The notes beneath the pieces were generated by a model that saw nothing but the letters and a program-made list of their open reading frames with translations, was not told where the DNA came from and searched no databases. Positions 11,490 to 22,011 of a DNA stretch of 64,000 nt are shown here, in pieces. The DNA lies in NCBI GenBank assembly GCA_012274445.1, contig JAAROD010000094.1, forward strand, positions 806,001 to 870,000, read 5' to 3'. The translations under genes and the position numbers were made by a program. The DNA is from Sclerotiophoma versabilis. Its lineage: Eukaryota; Ascomycota; Dothideomycetes; Pleosporales; Didymellaceae. Each line of letters opens with the position of its first letter. Position 1 is the stretch's first letter.

Positions 11490-12661
11490 CTAGCTCCTTG
11501 ACCAGAGGGTGAGATTCGTTGTTACACACTGGTGGACTGCCCTATAGGAAATGGTTCGATAGAGTCCTTGACAGGGCACGTCCCCTTTGCAGGTGACTTG
11601 TGCAAACCTCATCCACCCCACTCGCTCGTATTGTCCATGCTCAATGTCCGGAATAATGATACCGTAGTATACATCCTCTGCAGGTACCCGAGAGGATAGC
11701 AGTGAAGGAATGAAAGTCTCACCGGTGCATATGATAGGGACGGAAGGTGTGTGGTCGAAACCTAGGCATTGATTCGTTCCCATACAAGTCCTTGATAACG
11801 AGTTCCGTTATTAAGATGCTCGGATTGCGAGCCAATGAGCTCAAGTGGTTTAGAGAATTCCAGTTTTGGCCGGATAAGAAGAGTTTCCCCTCAAGCATAA
11901 TGCTGGCACTCAAAGCATTGCCAAAGTGAGCGGGCCCAGCGATCTCATATGCACAGTGGATGAGCCGTAGTAAAGGCAGTGGGCGGGTCGGGTACCAAAA
12001 GACCCCAGACGTTACGGATATCCAAGCCCATAAGGACCCCTTGTTCCTTTAGCTCACAGGCTATTATAACCAGATCTGTTTGTGAGAAACATCCGTGGTC
12101 ATTGTTTGGGGACCAAGTCACTGCAATCGTTATGGTCGCACCTGCGTACATATGGGCCATCATCACAGCTGCAGACTCATTCGGTCTTCTAAATCGTCCT
12201 GTAACATACTTGCGATTTGGGTGTTAGCTCAGTTACGTTTGATCCAAGATATGAATCACCTACACAGCGCATCGAACCAGAGATAGTGTGTCCAATCTAT
12301 GGCAAAGTACTAACGCATCACGAAAGCTCTTTGGTAACTGTTTCAGGGAGATTCCGGCTTTCAAGGTCATGATTGTGGAACATTTCAATCTGAGCGTTGG
12401 ACCCATCGGCCCCCCAGCAATGGCTCAAATAGGCGTAGGAGATTGTGCTTCCGCGTGTTCACAGAGTTGAACGATTCCATGTTTCAACTTGAGAATGCGT
12501 TTCGGAAACGAAGAGACCTGATCGCAGAGTTTGCGATGATCGTATTCATGTTGGCAAGCACGAAGCCATCGTCGGACTGTATTCGTTGCCTCCAGAGAAG
12601 TATCTCCAGTAGGATGGAAAAGCTCGCACAGATTCCAGCGCGGATCACTCCCTATTTCCAT
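11490..12661 (-). pseudogene. Decayed heterokaryon-incompatibility (HET-domain) gene
   Basis: On the minus strand, HET-domain signatures occur in the right order but in different frames. VRRWLRACQHEYDHRKLC and FPKRILKL match the N-terminal Cys/His and PxRxL segment. LSHCWGAD matches the LSYCWG core and is followed by LPETVTKELS, then an in-frame TGA and TAG. YLWFDALC matches YLWIDSLC in another frame. MMAHMYAGATITIAVT with GCF matches MAxVYxxAxLTIAA and GCF. A C-terminal piece (DVYYGIIIPDIEHGQYERVG) follows in the 11490-11783 frame. At least two frame changes and two stops make this a non-functional copy. Intact HET proteins trigger cell death after fusion of incompatible hyphae. Exact ends are uncertain. 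Confidence 0.82.
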
Positions 12662-12834
12662 TTGATAGTGATTGAGTTTGCACGATAGAATGTCCGATAC
12701 CGCACAGCAACAACACCCACAAGTCCTGCATGCTGACGGGTATCGAATTTAAGCATGTTTATGGATATTAGACTTTTATTCCTTCTTTATCTCATGTCAT
12801 ATCGTTTCATATCTCGCCAGAAATCTTAACATAT

Positions 12835-14270
12835 CTATGCCCGGCTGAGGTTAGCACCCTCCTCCTGCTTCTGTAGACCGTATTTCTTCAGCCTAATGCT
12901 CTGGATGGCAATGAAGCCGGTAGTGTCCATGGGGCTGAAGTTGTCAAGAGTGTCCATGGACGCCTCCTCCTCGGAATACAACTTCTCGGTCTCTGAGCTA
13001 CGTCCAAGAACGTAGGCGTTACCCTTGTACAGGGTCAGGCGGACCTCACCGTTGACACGGCGCTGGGAGAACAACAGGCTGTTCTCGACGAACTCGCGCT
13101 CGGGCGAGAAGTACATGCCGTTGTACAGCTGGTAGCTCCAGTTGTGCGAGACGAACTGGTCACGTAGGTTGCGAACCTGAGTGTCCATGACCAGACCCTC
13201 GAGATCCAAGTGTGCGAGGCGCAGGACGGTCATGGCAGGCGAGTCGTAGCAGCCGCGGGACTTGAGGCCGATGAAACGGTTCTCGACGATGTCAATGCGG
13301 CCGATGCCGTGCATGTGACCGAGCTTGTTGAGTGCGACGAAGAGCTCGACAGACTCGGTGTAGGTCTTCTCGGGTGTGACGAGCTTGACGGGGACACCCT
13401 TCTCGAAGTGGATAGTGATGTCGGTGGGCTTGTCGGGAGCAACAAGGGGCGACTGGGTCATGGTCCACATGTCATCGGGAGGGGAGACGTTGGGGTCCTC
13501 AAGGATACCTGGGAGCGTTAGTCAAAACGAGCAATCTCAACGGCAACGGAGTCATACCAGCCTCGTAGGAGCAGTGAGCCAAGTTGGCGTCCATACTCCA
13601 TGGCTTAGCCTTGGTGGATGTGACGGGAATGCCGTGCTTCTCGGCATAGTCAAGCAGATCCTGCCTGCCCTTGAAGCGGTCGCAGAACTCGGGCAGCCTC
13701 CAAGGCGCGATGACCTTGATGGTGGGCTGAAGTGTGTAGAATGCAAGCTCGAAGCGGACCTGGTCGTTACCCTTGCCAGTGCAGCCGTGGGAGACGTAGT
13801 CGCAGCCTTCTTGTTGAGCAACCCGGATTTGTGCGCGGGCGATGACTGGGCGGGCCAGCGATGTGCCGAGGAGGTAGCGGCCCTCATAAGTAGCATTACA
13901 CTGGACGGCGCGGAAGCAGAGCTCCTCAACGAACTCTTTCTGCAGGTCGAGGATGACCATCTTCTTCGCGCCGATCTTGAGCGCCTTCTTCTCAACCTCG
14001 TCCCAGGGCTCATCCTGTCCGACGTTGGCGAGGAAGCACACGACCTCGTAGCCCTCCTCTACAGTTGTTGTCAATACATGCCTGTGGGTCAGATGTGGAA
14101 ATTGACATACCGATCAGCCATTGCAGAATGGTGGAGGTATCAAGACCGCCTGTGACTCAGGTTAGTGAACAATGCTCGTCACAGCAAACTGACCTCGATG
14201 AAGAAACATTGAAGCCTGCAGAGAGGGTGAGCATACCAGAGTAAGCCAAACAGACGCGTCCCTTAGCCAT
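12835..14270 (-). CDS. ARG1: Argininosuccinate synthase
   Basis: Four exons: 14270-14237, 14149-14111, 14058-13558 and 13508-12835, giving 415 residues, the normal length. The enzyme joins citrulline and aspartate with ATP in arginine biosynthesis, in the cytosol. The N-type ATP pyrophosphatase P-loop AYSGGLDTS is created by splicing exon 1 to exon 2. WLIEEGYEVVCFLANVGQDE needs the acceptor at 14059 (CTGTAG) rather than an earlier CAG, which would give a stop. HGCTGKGNDQVRFE and ANLAHCSYEAG are the classical substrate-binding motifs. It is preceded by a TGACTCA element (14642-14648). The symbol follows the yeast name; filamentous fungi often use arg-1 or argA-type names. Confidence 0.97.
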
Positions 14271-14814
14271 GATGTGAGTTTTGGAATGTGAAGTGTGAGG
14301 AAGGAGTGTTGAAGAGTCAATGGCTTAAAGAATGGTTCGTCTGGGGCATAAATGCGGGCGGTCGCACCGATAAGATAGGTAACGCGAGTAAAAAGATCGG
14401 TCCAAGCTTCTGCGGGCCGATATCGCATTAGCGCTCTGTGACCCTCTGAACGCCCTGCAGAATAACGGTGAGCGAAAACTCTGGGAGATCAAACGCACGG
14501 AAGCTGAATGGCTAGCACCGGATAGGATGTTTCTTATTTCAATGAATGCCGTCTTCAATCGTGGTATCAACAATGCCTCTATTTAATCGCGCGCAACACA
14601 TGCTGAATTCCCTTGGAGGGCACAAAATCTCCACCCCTCAGTGACTCAAAGGTATCAAAACTCAAAGCAAATGACTGTAACGCTAATCCCAACGGTAAAC
14701 GCCGCCGCAATGCGGAATGATACTACCATATCCAAGGCGTGCAGGTGTGCGCAATATATGACAGAGAATCGAACTTTGTGGTGATGGTACCGAGAAGGGG
14801 GGTAGCGCCGAAGC
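14271..14814. other. Promoter of argininosuccinate synthase and 3' end of the deubiquitinase gene
   Basis: About 540 bases with no gene. Both neighbours are on the minus strand, so this is the upstream region of the arginine gene and the 3' flank of the gene ending at 14815. It holds a TGACTCA site. Confidence 0.6.
14642..14648. promoter_or_regulatory. Gcn4/CPC1-type TGACTCA element
   Basis: A perfect TGACTCA lies about 372 bases upstream of the argininosuccinate synthase ATG. This is the binding consensus of Gcn4/CPC1/CpcA, the activator of amino-acid biosynthesis genes under amino-acid starvation (cross-pathway control). A second TGACTCA occurs at 14153-14159 within intron 1 near its 3' splice site. 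That both match and flank an arginine-pathway gene makes regulation by this factor plausible, though not shown. Confidence 0.6.
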
Positions 14815-17800
14815 CTAGAAAGCGCCGCCTGCAACTCTCTCGCGCTCGTAGAAGACGATGTAGGCGCGCTCGTTTTGCAAACGATCTTTCGGCTGCAGGT
14901 TTCCGGGCTCGAAATCAACAAGGCGATCATCATTGAAAGATCGCCAACAGCCTCTAGCTTTGTCCTTGACGAATGCCGTGTAATGACCACTTCCAAGGGT
15001 CGCGCCAATATGGTGAATGACGGCGTATGCATTGTAAATGTAAGGCCCGTTCATTGTAGGATCAGCCTTCAAGCCGGCTAGTTGTGTCTGGCCGTCTGGG
15101 GCATTCCGTGCAATATACTGTTCTTGTTCGGGCGTCATAGGCTTCTCCATGAAAGGGCTCATATCGAGGCCTTGAAGTGGGAAGTTGATCGATGTTCGCA
15201 CTTTGCGAGCACTTTCATTGTGTGAAGCACTAAAGCGCTTGAAGTGAACGACGAGCGTGTCGGGTGCCCGTGTGATAGTAATCTTCTTGACAGCCTCGCG
15301 ATCCTTCTTGCATCTGGGGCAGCGCCAAAGCTCGTCTCCAGCCAGACGCTCGGCAGAGCAGTACGACCTCAAGCAGTCTCGTACGTCGCAGGCTTGGTCG
15401 CGCGGGATCTCCAAGCTCAAACTCCAGAAGGCTTCGTACGTCGTGCTTGTGACGCCGCAAGATTGGCAAGTCAGCTGTGAAGCGTGCTGGCCAGCAAACA
15501 TCCCTCCAATGACGGACATGTCTCGATGCTGATAGCGTGCCCATTCGATCTTTGCAGCGTATTGTCGAGGAAACTGTTCTCTTTGCAGCTCTTGCTTCTC
15601 CGTAAGAGGCTGGAGTGGCGTCTTATTCCATGTCACATTAAGGTCCTCGTGCATGAAATCAAGGACGAATTCGAGGAATTCTTTAGCGTCTTGCTGCTGA
15701 TCAACACCCCATTGTGAGTTGAAATGACCGCAAACCCTCTGTTGTACATTAGCAGGAGAAATGGAAAGCTGGTGGACCAACATACCCTGAATGTACTCGG
15801 GCGTACGGAAGAAATGTCGCCCTTGAACAGGTTAGATATCAGGGTGGCGTAGGCTTCAGGCAAGATGCCTTTCGTTCCTTTCCAGTTTTCCCTTTGCAAG
15901 TCCCGGTTGTATCGCCCAGTCAAAAACAAATCAGAGAGTGCCAGATGCCCGCTTAGGCACTGTACTACCGAATTCATGTAGCAAGTAACACCGAAATTGA
16001 TCAGACCAGTCTTGTGCATACGAACATTGGTGAAATGCGGCTGCGAAATGTAGACCGGCGGCTGGTTATTACGACCTTGAGGAGCCACTTGCCGCTCATG
16101 AACACCGCTGTAGCTGACTCGAGGGACGGAAGGTGGTGGTCGAGATGGCGCAGTGGGTATGGCTGGCTGGACATACTGAGGTATCGGTGGCGGTCGGGGA
16201 GCGGCCTGCACCATGGATTGTCCTCCTTCAACATCGGGAAATCTTCTTAAGAAATCCTCGGTTGTGCGGTAGAATGGTGACTCAGGCTCCTCACTCTCGT
16301 CATCTGTAGGTTGTTGCTCGACAACAGCCCTTCCCTCACGAGCTTCCTCCAGCCACTTCTGCTCCTCTTCAGGATCCATGGGAACATATTCTCTTCTTCG
16401 ACGTTGTAGATTTAGTTTCGCAACCTGAGTTGCAGCAGGTACTCGACGAACGCCTCGAGGTCTCGTCTGACCAATAGCTAGTAGCGCAGCGGTCGTTGAT
16501 GTTTTGAGGGCTTGAGGTCCCACCAGGTCAACCCACGCATCGAGGCCACCCTTCAGTAGGATCGGCGGCCGCTTCAACGGCTTCTCCACATTAAACTCGG
16601 TCAACGTATCGTAGAGGCGCTTCAAAGCTACTTCGTCTTCAGTTCGGTTGTGCTTCGTCAAGAAGTCGAGGTTCAATGTAGAATCATCATAGTAAACAAC
16701 TATGTCGTACTCGTGTCGTCGTTCGAACATGGCCTGCTCCTCATCTGGGGAAATGACCAGACGATCCGAGAGCTGCTCCGCAGAGTCTCCGTCCTGCAGT
16801 GTTGGTGGTTCCAGACAAATGACTGTGCGGTGATAGAGGTGTCCAGCGTCAAAAGCCGAGCGGTCACGTACATCGATCACTAATACGTTGAACATGCGGA
16901 GGTAGTCGTAGAGTTTGGTGGCATCAATCTCTAGTTCTATGGCAGCACTGACGGATCGAATCCGGGTCGCAGGTACACGAGATGCCTGTTGCGTTGGAAA
17001 GTACGAGTCCGATGTGCCGTTGTTGTTGGGCGCATGGGTTGATATGCTTGAAGCCGCTAACGAATTGCTGCGTCCACCGGTACCATTCATACTTCGTGGT
17101 GTGCTTCGAGGTGGCGCAATATTTGGTGGCAGTGAAATATTGCGCGCTGGACTGTAGGTCGGACTCGGCTCCTTTGGGAATGAGGCTGCCATGGTTGTGT
17201 CCAGCGGCAGTTTTGGTGGTAGTCGTGAAGGAGGTGGTGGCATGTCTCGAGGACCGACTAGCCGGTTGGAAGAGTGGTAATCTGCGGGAGACGGCATCTT
17301 GACAGACAGATCTTGGCTCGAGCGAGCCAAGTTTGTATCTATCGGTGGCCCAGCCCCTCGGAGTTTTGCAAAACGGTCGGCGAGATCTCCATTTATGGAG
17401 GAAGAGCTTTGGTGGACAGCACGACCATGCAACGACTGCGGCTTTGGCTGTGGTATTGGCTTTCTCCGCACAGAATCGACTGAGCCTGCAGGCGAAGTTC
17501 GCCCACTAGGGGCTGATGTGGGCACGCTCGGTAGCATCAGCTCATCGTCTCTCTTGAGCACCGCCACACCATTGCGCGAGTCCGGTCTCATGTAGGACGA
17601 AGCAGACTCGGATCTACTATGGTGGGCGCCATTCCTGAGGTTGTCGTTTTTGATAATGTTTTTGATGCGCACGAACTGCTCTTCGGCGGAAGAGATCTCT
17701 TTCAAAAGAGTGTTGTAGTCGCGGTGTGTCTGGTTGCGGCTGCTGGCGATCTTGTCGTGGTAGTCGCTGTGTTGAGGAATCAGGGCAGCAACAATCTGGT

Positions 17801-18092
17801 AGGCGACCAAGTACTCCCAGTATGCGCCAGCAACGGGAGAGCGATTCTTGAGCATGACCCTGGCCGAGGTGAAATGTTGCCTCGCCTGGTCGAGCAAGTT
17901 CTTGATCTGCGCCGAGTCAGCGACTGCTACCTGTGGTCATCCAGACATGCAGCATACTGAGTGGTGTCTCAGCCCCTCCACTGTCTCTGTCGCCGAGCCG
18001 ACAATCTCAGCAATGGGTGGGTTGGAGCCGCCAGAGCCTCTGGACTGGCCCGGCCCATCGCTGCCGTGGGCGCCATTGGTGTGGCCGTTCAT
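14815..18092 (-). CDS. Ubiquitin carboxyl-terminal hydrolase with rhodanese domain (USP8/Doa4-like)
   Basis: A main exon runs from about 17926 to 15786 and a last exon from 15738 to 14815; the 47-nt intron between them (15785-15738) gives PSTFRRVCGHFNSQW. Total is about 1060 residues. Domains: an N-terminal USP8-dimerisation-like helical region (ARQHFTSARVML onward), a rhodanese domain (LRMFNVLVIDVRDRSAF), a long disordered Pro/Ser region, then the USP catalytic domain with Cys box NFGVTCYMNSVVQCL, a CxxC pair (CQSC and CPRC) and His box GSGHYTAFVKDK. In yeast Doa4 removes ubiquitin from cargo at endosomes; USP8 does so in animals. The N-terminal exon is uncertain: an ATG at 18092 (MNGHTNGAHGSDG) fits, but the best GTATGC..CACAG join would need a 27-nt intron, so a different donor (a GTGGAG at 51 nt or a GTCGGC at 72 nt) may be used. 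It lies head-to-head with Vps27. Confidence 0.9.
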
Positions 18093-18650
18093 TTGGCGGG
18101 GTGGTGGAGAGTCCGGGGGGCGGCAAGGGAGCAGCTGCACTCTTTACCGCGCTCTATATTGCGAGCAGCTCGCGCATGTCGGACGCAGAGGGCCGGGGTA
18201 GGTGGGGTGGTTGCGTGTTCGCAAGGTAGCCGTGAGCACTGAGATGTATGGGCGGTGGAGGCCCAGCTGGTGGGGCTTGGACTCGACCGATGCTGGACTG
18301 CGTTGCGATGGCGGCGGCGGTGTGCGAGAGGAGCTTGTATAGGGGCCTAGCTGTCACAGCGAGGGCGCGCGAGGTGTGCGAGGTGTGCGAGGGTGACGTG
18401 TGGCGCAGGCCCAGGATGCCCTCGGTGGTGCATGTCGGGGCTCGGCCGCAAGCACGAGCGTCATCGCGGGTGGAGCCAAGGCCGCAGGGCAGCTACCTGA
18501 GCATCCATCCAACACCTCCGCCGCACCACGATCCGCCGCATTGCATTCGGGGCCATCTCCCAGCAGTAGGAGCTGCAAGCCAGATCGCCAAAGCCCAAGC
18601 ATTGCCACAGTCACCACGCACGCCACCATAGACACGCACACTCGGACACC
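18093..18650. promoter_or_regulatory. Shared divergent promoter of the deubiquitinase and Vps27 genes
   Basis: A 558-base GC-rich spacer between the two start codons, with no gene of its own. Any frames crossing it are overlaps of GC-rich sequence. Confidence 0.6.
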
Positions 18651-21069
18651 ATGGCGGGCTGGTTTGGGTCGTCGACCAACAGCGCGCTCGATGAGCAGAT
18701 TGAGCGCGCCACCACCTCGAGCTTGTATGTCGGGGCGACTTGGGCGCTGGCTGGTCGAGTCTGTGCTAATGCAGTGCAGAGAGGACATGCCCCTCAACCT
18801 CGAGATCTCCGACGTGATTCGCTCCAAGACAGTGCAGCCTAAAGATGCCATGCGCTCGTTGAAGAGACGCATAGGGCACAAGAACCCGAACGTCCAGCTG
18901 GCTGCCCTGAATGTAGGCCCCGCCGCCACCGCCGTCCATGCCGCACTCACTGACACACGCGCCAGCTCACCGATACCTGCGTCAAGAACGGCGGCGCCCA
19001 CTTCATCCAGGAGATAGCTTCGCGCGAGTTCCTGGACAACATGACTTCTCTCATGAAGGCACCAGGCGGCGCAGCGGCCAACTACGACGTGAGGGACAAG
19101 ATGCTGGAGCTCATACAGTCCTGGGCGACGGCCGCCGAGGGGCGCAGCAGTCTAGGCTACATCAACGAAGTCTACCGGGGCTTGCAGCGGGAGGGGTACC
19201 AGTTCCCGCCCAAGGAGAACATCTCCAGCAGTATGCTCGACAGCAGCGCCGTACGTTCATCGCGCTATCCTTTGCCCGGCCTTTGCTAATCCAGTGCAGC
19301 CCCCAGAGTGGACAGACTCGGACGTATGCATGCGATGTCGCACGCCTTTCACCTTCACGAACCGCAAGCACCACTGCCGAAACTGCGGCAATGTCTTCTG
19401 CGGCGCCTGCTCGAGCAACAACATCCCTCTGCCACACCTTGGTATTATGGACCCCGTACGAGTCGACGACGGCTGCCATGCGAAGCTCACCGATCGATCA
19501 CGAGGAACACCCGCCCCGCCCAGATTCGATGCCCCCAAGCCAAGCAAGACGCTATACCAGGGCTCGATGGAGCCTCGCAACCCGCGCGTAGAGGACAGCT
19601 TCGACGCAGACTTGAAGAGAGCACTGGAGATGAGCTTGGAAGAGGCCAAGGGCAACAGCTCGTCTGGTTTTGTTTCGCAAGCACAGCTGAAGACACAGTC
19701 GAAGCCTAATGGCGCAACGAAGAAGCCAGAGCCGGAGGAAGAGGAGGATGCCGATCTAAAGGCCGCTATTGCAGCATCCCTCGCTGATATGGAGGAGCAA
19801 AAGAAGAAATACGCCACAGACTTCCGCCAACAGGCGACGAACACTTCGAGCGGGACACCCTTCGTCGCACCGAAGAGCGACTTTGAGCTTACCCCCGTCG
19901 AGGCCGAAAACATCAACCTTTTCTCAACCTTGGTTGACAGGTTACAACACCAGCCCCCGGGTGCTATTCTGCGCGAACCTCAGATACAAGAGCTGTACGA
20001 AAGTATAGGCAAGTTGCGACCGAAGCTTGCTCGGACCTACGGCGAGACGATGAGCAAGCACGGTATGTAGAAGTCTTCCTTCCGCCTTTTGCCCTAGCTA
20101 ACCCGGGCAGAAACACTGCTTGACCTCCATGCCAAGCTTTCCACAGTTGTCCGTTACTATGACCGCATGCTCGAGGAGCGCCTCTCTAGCACATACAACC
20201 AGGCTAGTGCCATGTATGGCATGCCTCGTCCTACGTCCAACGTCTACCCTCAGATTCCCTCTGGCGCGCCCGCGTATCAAGGCAGCGAAAACTACTACTC
20301 AAGTAGTGCAGCTCCCTCAGACCCGTACGGGCGACCGCAACCTAGCTACCAGTCACAACCACAGCAACCATACCCTCAATTCGACCAGCGAGCACCACCG
20401 CCACAGTCGTACGCCTCGCCTGACCCGTACCAGCAGCCACAGCAACCATCACAGTCATACCCCAATTTAGCCTCATACAGCGGCGGCGCAGCAACACAAC
20501 AACGGCCACCCAACACATCTTACCAGCAACCTCCCTCACCGCAACTTCAACGACAAATTTCAAACCAATACCCACCCCACCCTTCCTCCGGCTACGCACC
20601 CCAAGCACCACCCTCTAACGTCTCCGACGCCGAGGGCGCAAACTACTACTATAACGACAACGCACCAACACCCATCCAGCGCACACAAAGCTACACTTCG
20701 CAAGCACCGCAATCTTCATCGCCGCAGATGTACAATCGCGCGCCGCCTCAGCAGCAACAGCAGCAAGCGCCGATTTCACCACCCGCGCAACCGGCAACGG
20801 CATGGCAGAACCCACCGTATCCAAGGGAGAATGCGCCGCCACAACACCAAGCGCCTCAGCAGCAAGCACCGCCTCAACAACAGTGGCAGCAGCAGCAGCA
20901 GCAGCAGCAGGCGCAGCAGGCGCAGGCTTCTCAACAGGCTCCTCAGCAGCAGAGTAATTGGAACCCCGCAACACCGTACGCAATGGGCGGCTATGGACCG
21001 GAGAGTTTCCCGTCTGCGCCGCAGAGCCAGCCGGCACAGAGGGTGGACGAGCCATTAATTGATTTGTAG
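18651..21069 (+). CDS. VPS27: Vps27, ESCRT-0 subunit (HRS homologue)
   Basis: Five exons: 18651-18724, 18780-18912, 18966-19250, 19300-20062 and 20111-21069, giving 737 residues. Vps27 recognises ubiquitinated membrane cargo at endosomes and starts ESCRT sorting into multivesicular bodies. In order: a VHS domain (from TSSLEDMPLNLEI through GYINEVYRGLQREGY, about 25-160), a FYVE zinc finger (CMRCRTPFTFTNRKHHCRNC, with the RKHHCR PI3P-binding motif, about 173-230), ubiquitin-interacting motifs (LKRALEMSLEEAKG and DLKAAIAASLADMEE), a GAT-like helical region, and a long Gln/Pro-rich tail ending in the clathrin-box-like LIDL. All introns have good GT/AG ends and restore family sequence. It shares its promoter region with a deubiquitinase. 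Confidence 0.97.
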
Positions 21070-22011
21070 ATGATCCCGTGGGCAGTGGGTGCGAACGGCA
21101 GCTGCTTGGCGCTGAAGAACAAGTGAGACAGGACAGGATAGTACGGGATAAAAACAAAAATACTATTCATCGCGCCCATGCATACATACATTTTGACCCT
21201 GAGCGTCGTCTGTGTTTAATTGTGATCATCATCATAAAGCCTGTGCATTAGCACGTACATAAGATGCCGGCGATCTAGTGGGATTGCGCATTACCGCTAT
21301 TGCTTGTGCACGTAAGGCCTCCACATGGCTAGGTAATGCTATGTTATTGCGCGCCGCAAAGGATCCAAATGCCCAAGCTTGACTTTGGTCTAAACTTGAT
21401 TTGCATGTTGACAACACCACATCCCAGCAAGGGGGAGGGGGCGGGAGAGTCTATCAAGTCTACGACACGACTAACACTTACCTCCGTATCGACACAATAC
21501 ACACATGCCGAATGCGTTGTTTGGAAAAACCGAGAAAACGGGTGCATCATAGTACCGTATGGCGACGTTGTACACTAGCTCAAAGACATTTACAAGCGAA
21601 AGCGAAGCGGACAGAATTGAACAGGAACAAGAACAGAAACAGCCAGAATAGATCAACCAATAACGTCGTCCAGCTCGACTAAGCGAGGGTATGGTATATA
21701 CACAACACAGACAAGGGAACTCAGCGCGGCTCAGCTCAAACGCAGGGGCTTTCAAGAAGCCAAAGCCGCCAAAAGCGGACGCAAGTATGTACACCAAACT
21801 CCAGAATGCTCATGTACCGCGCGCACAGCTAGGCACTGTAGATATGATATGCAAAATGTGTTGACAAGATGGCGTTTCAAATCGTCGACGTGGGACTCGT
21901 AGGTCTTGAGAGAGATCGGCCGTGATGGTGAGGTTGTGGCGCGAGGCGGCGCGGCAACCTCCTTTGCAGGATGGGGGAGTGGCGGTGGGGTGGGCTTTGT
22001 GACGCGCGCGC
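21070..22011. other. Intergenic region between convergent 3' ends
   Basis: About 940 bases between Vps27 and the glycosyltransferase, which converge. No supported gene. It should contain both 3' UTRs. Confidence 0.5.

Noticed and set aside
13376..14155. 259-residue plus-strand frame opposite argininosuccinate synthase
   Set aside because: Antisense of exons that match the enzyme throughout.
17937..18242. Overlapping frames across the deubiquitinase start region
   Set aside because: Plus-strand frames here are shadows of the minus-strand first exon.
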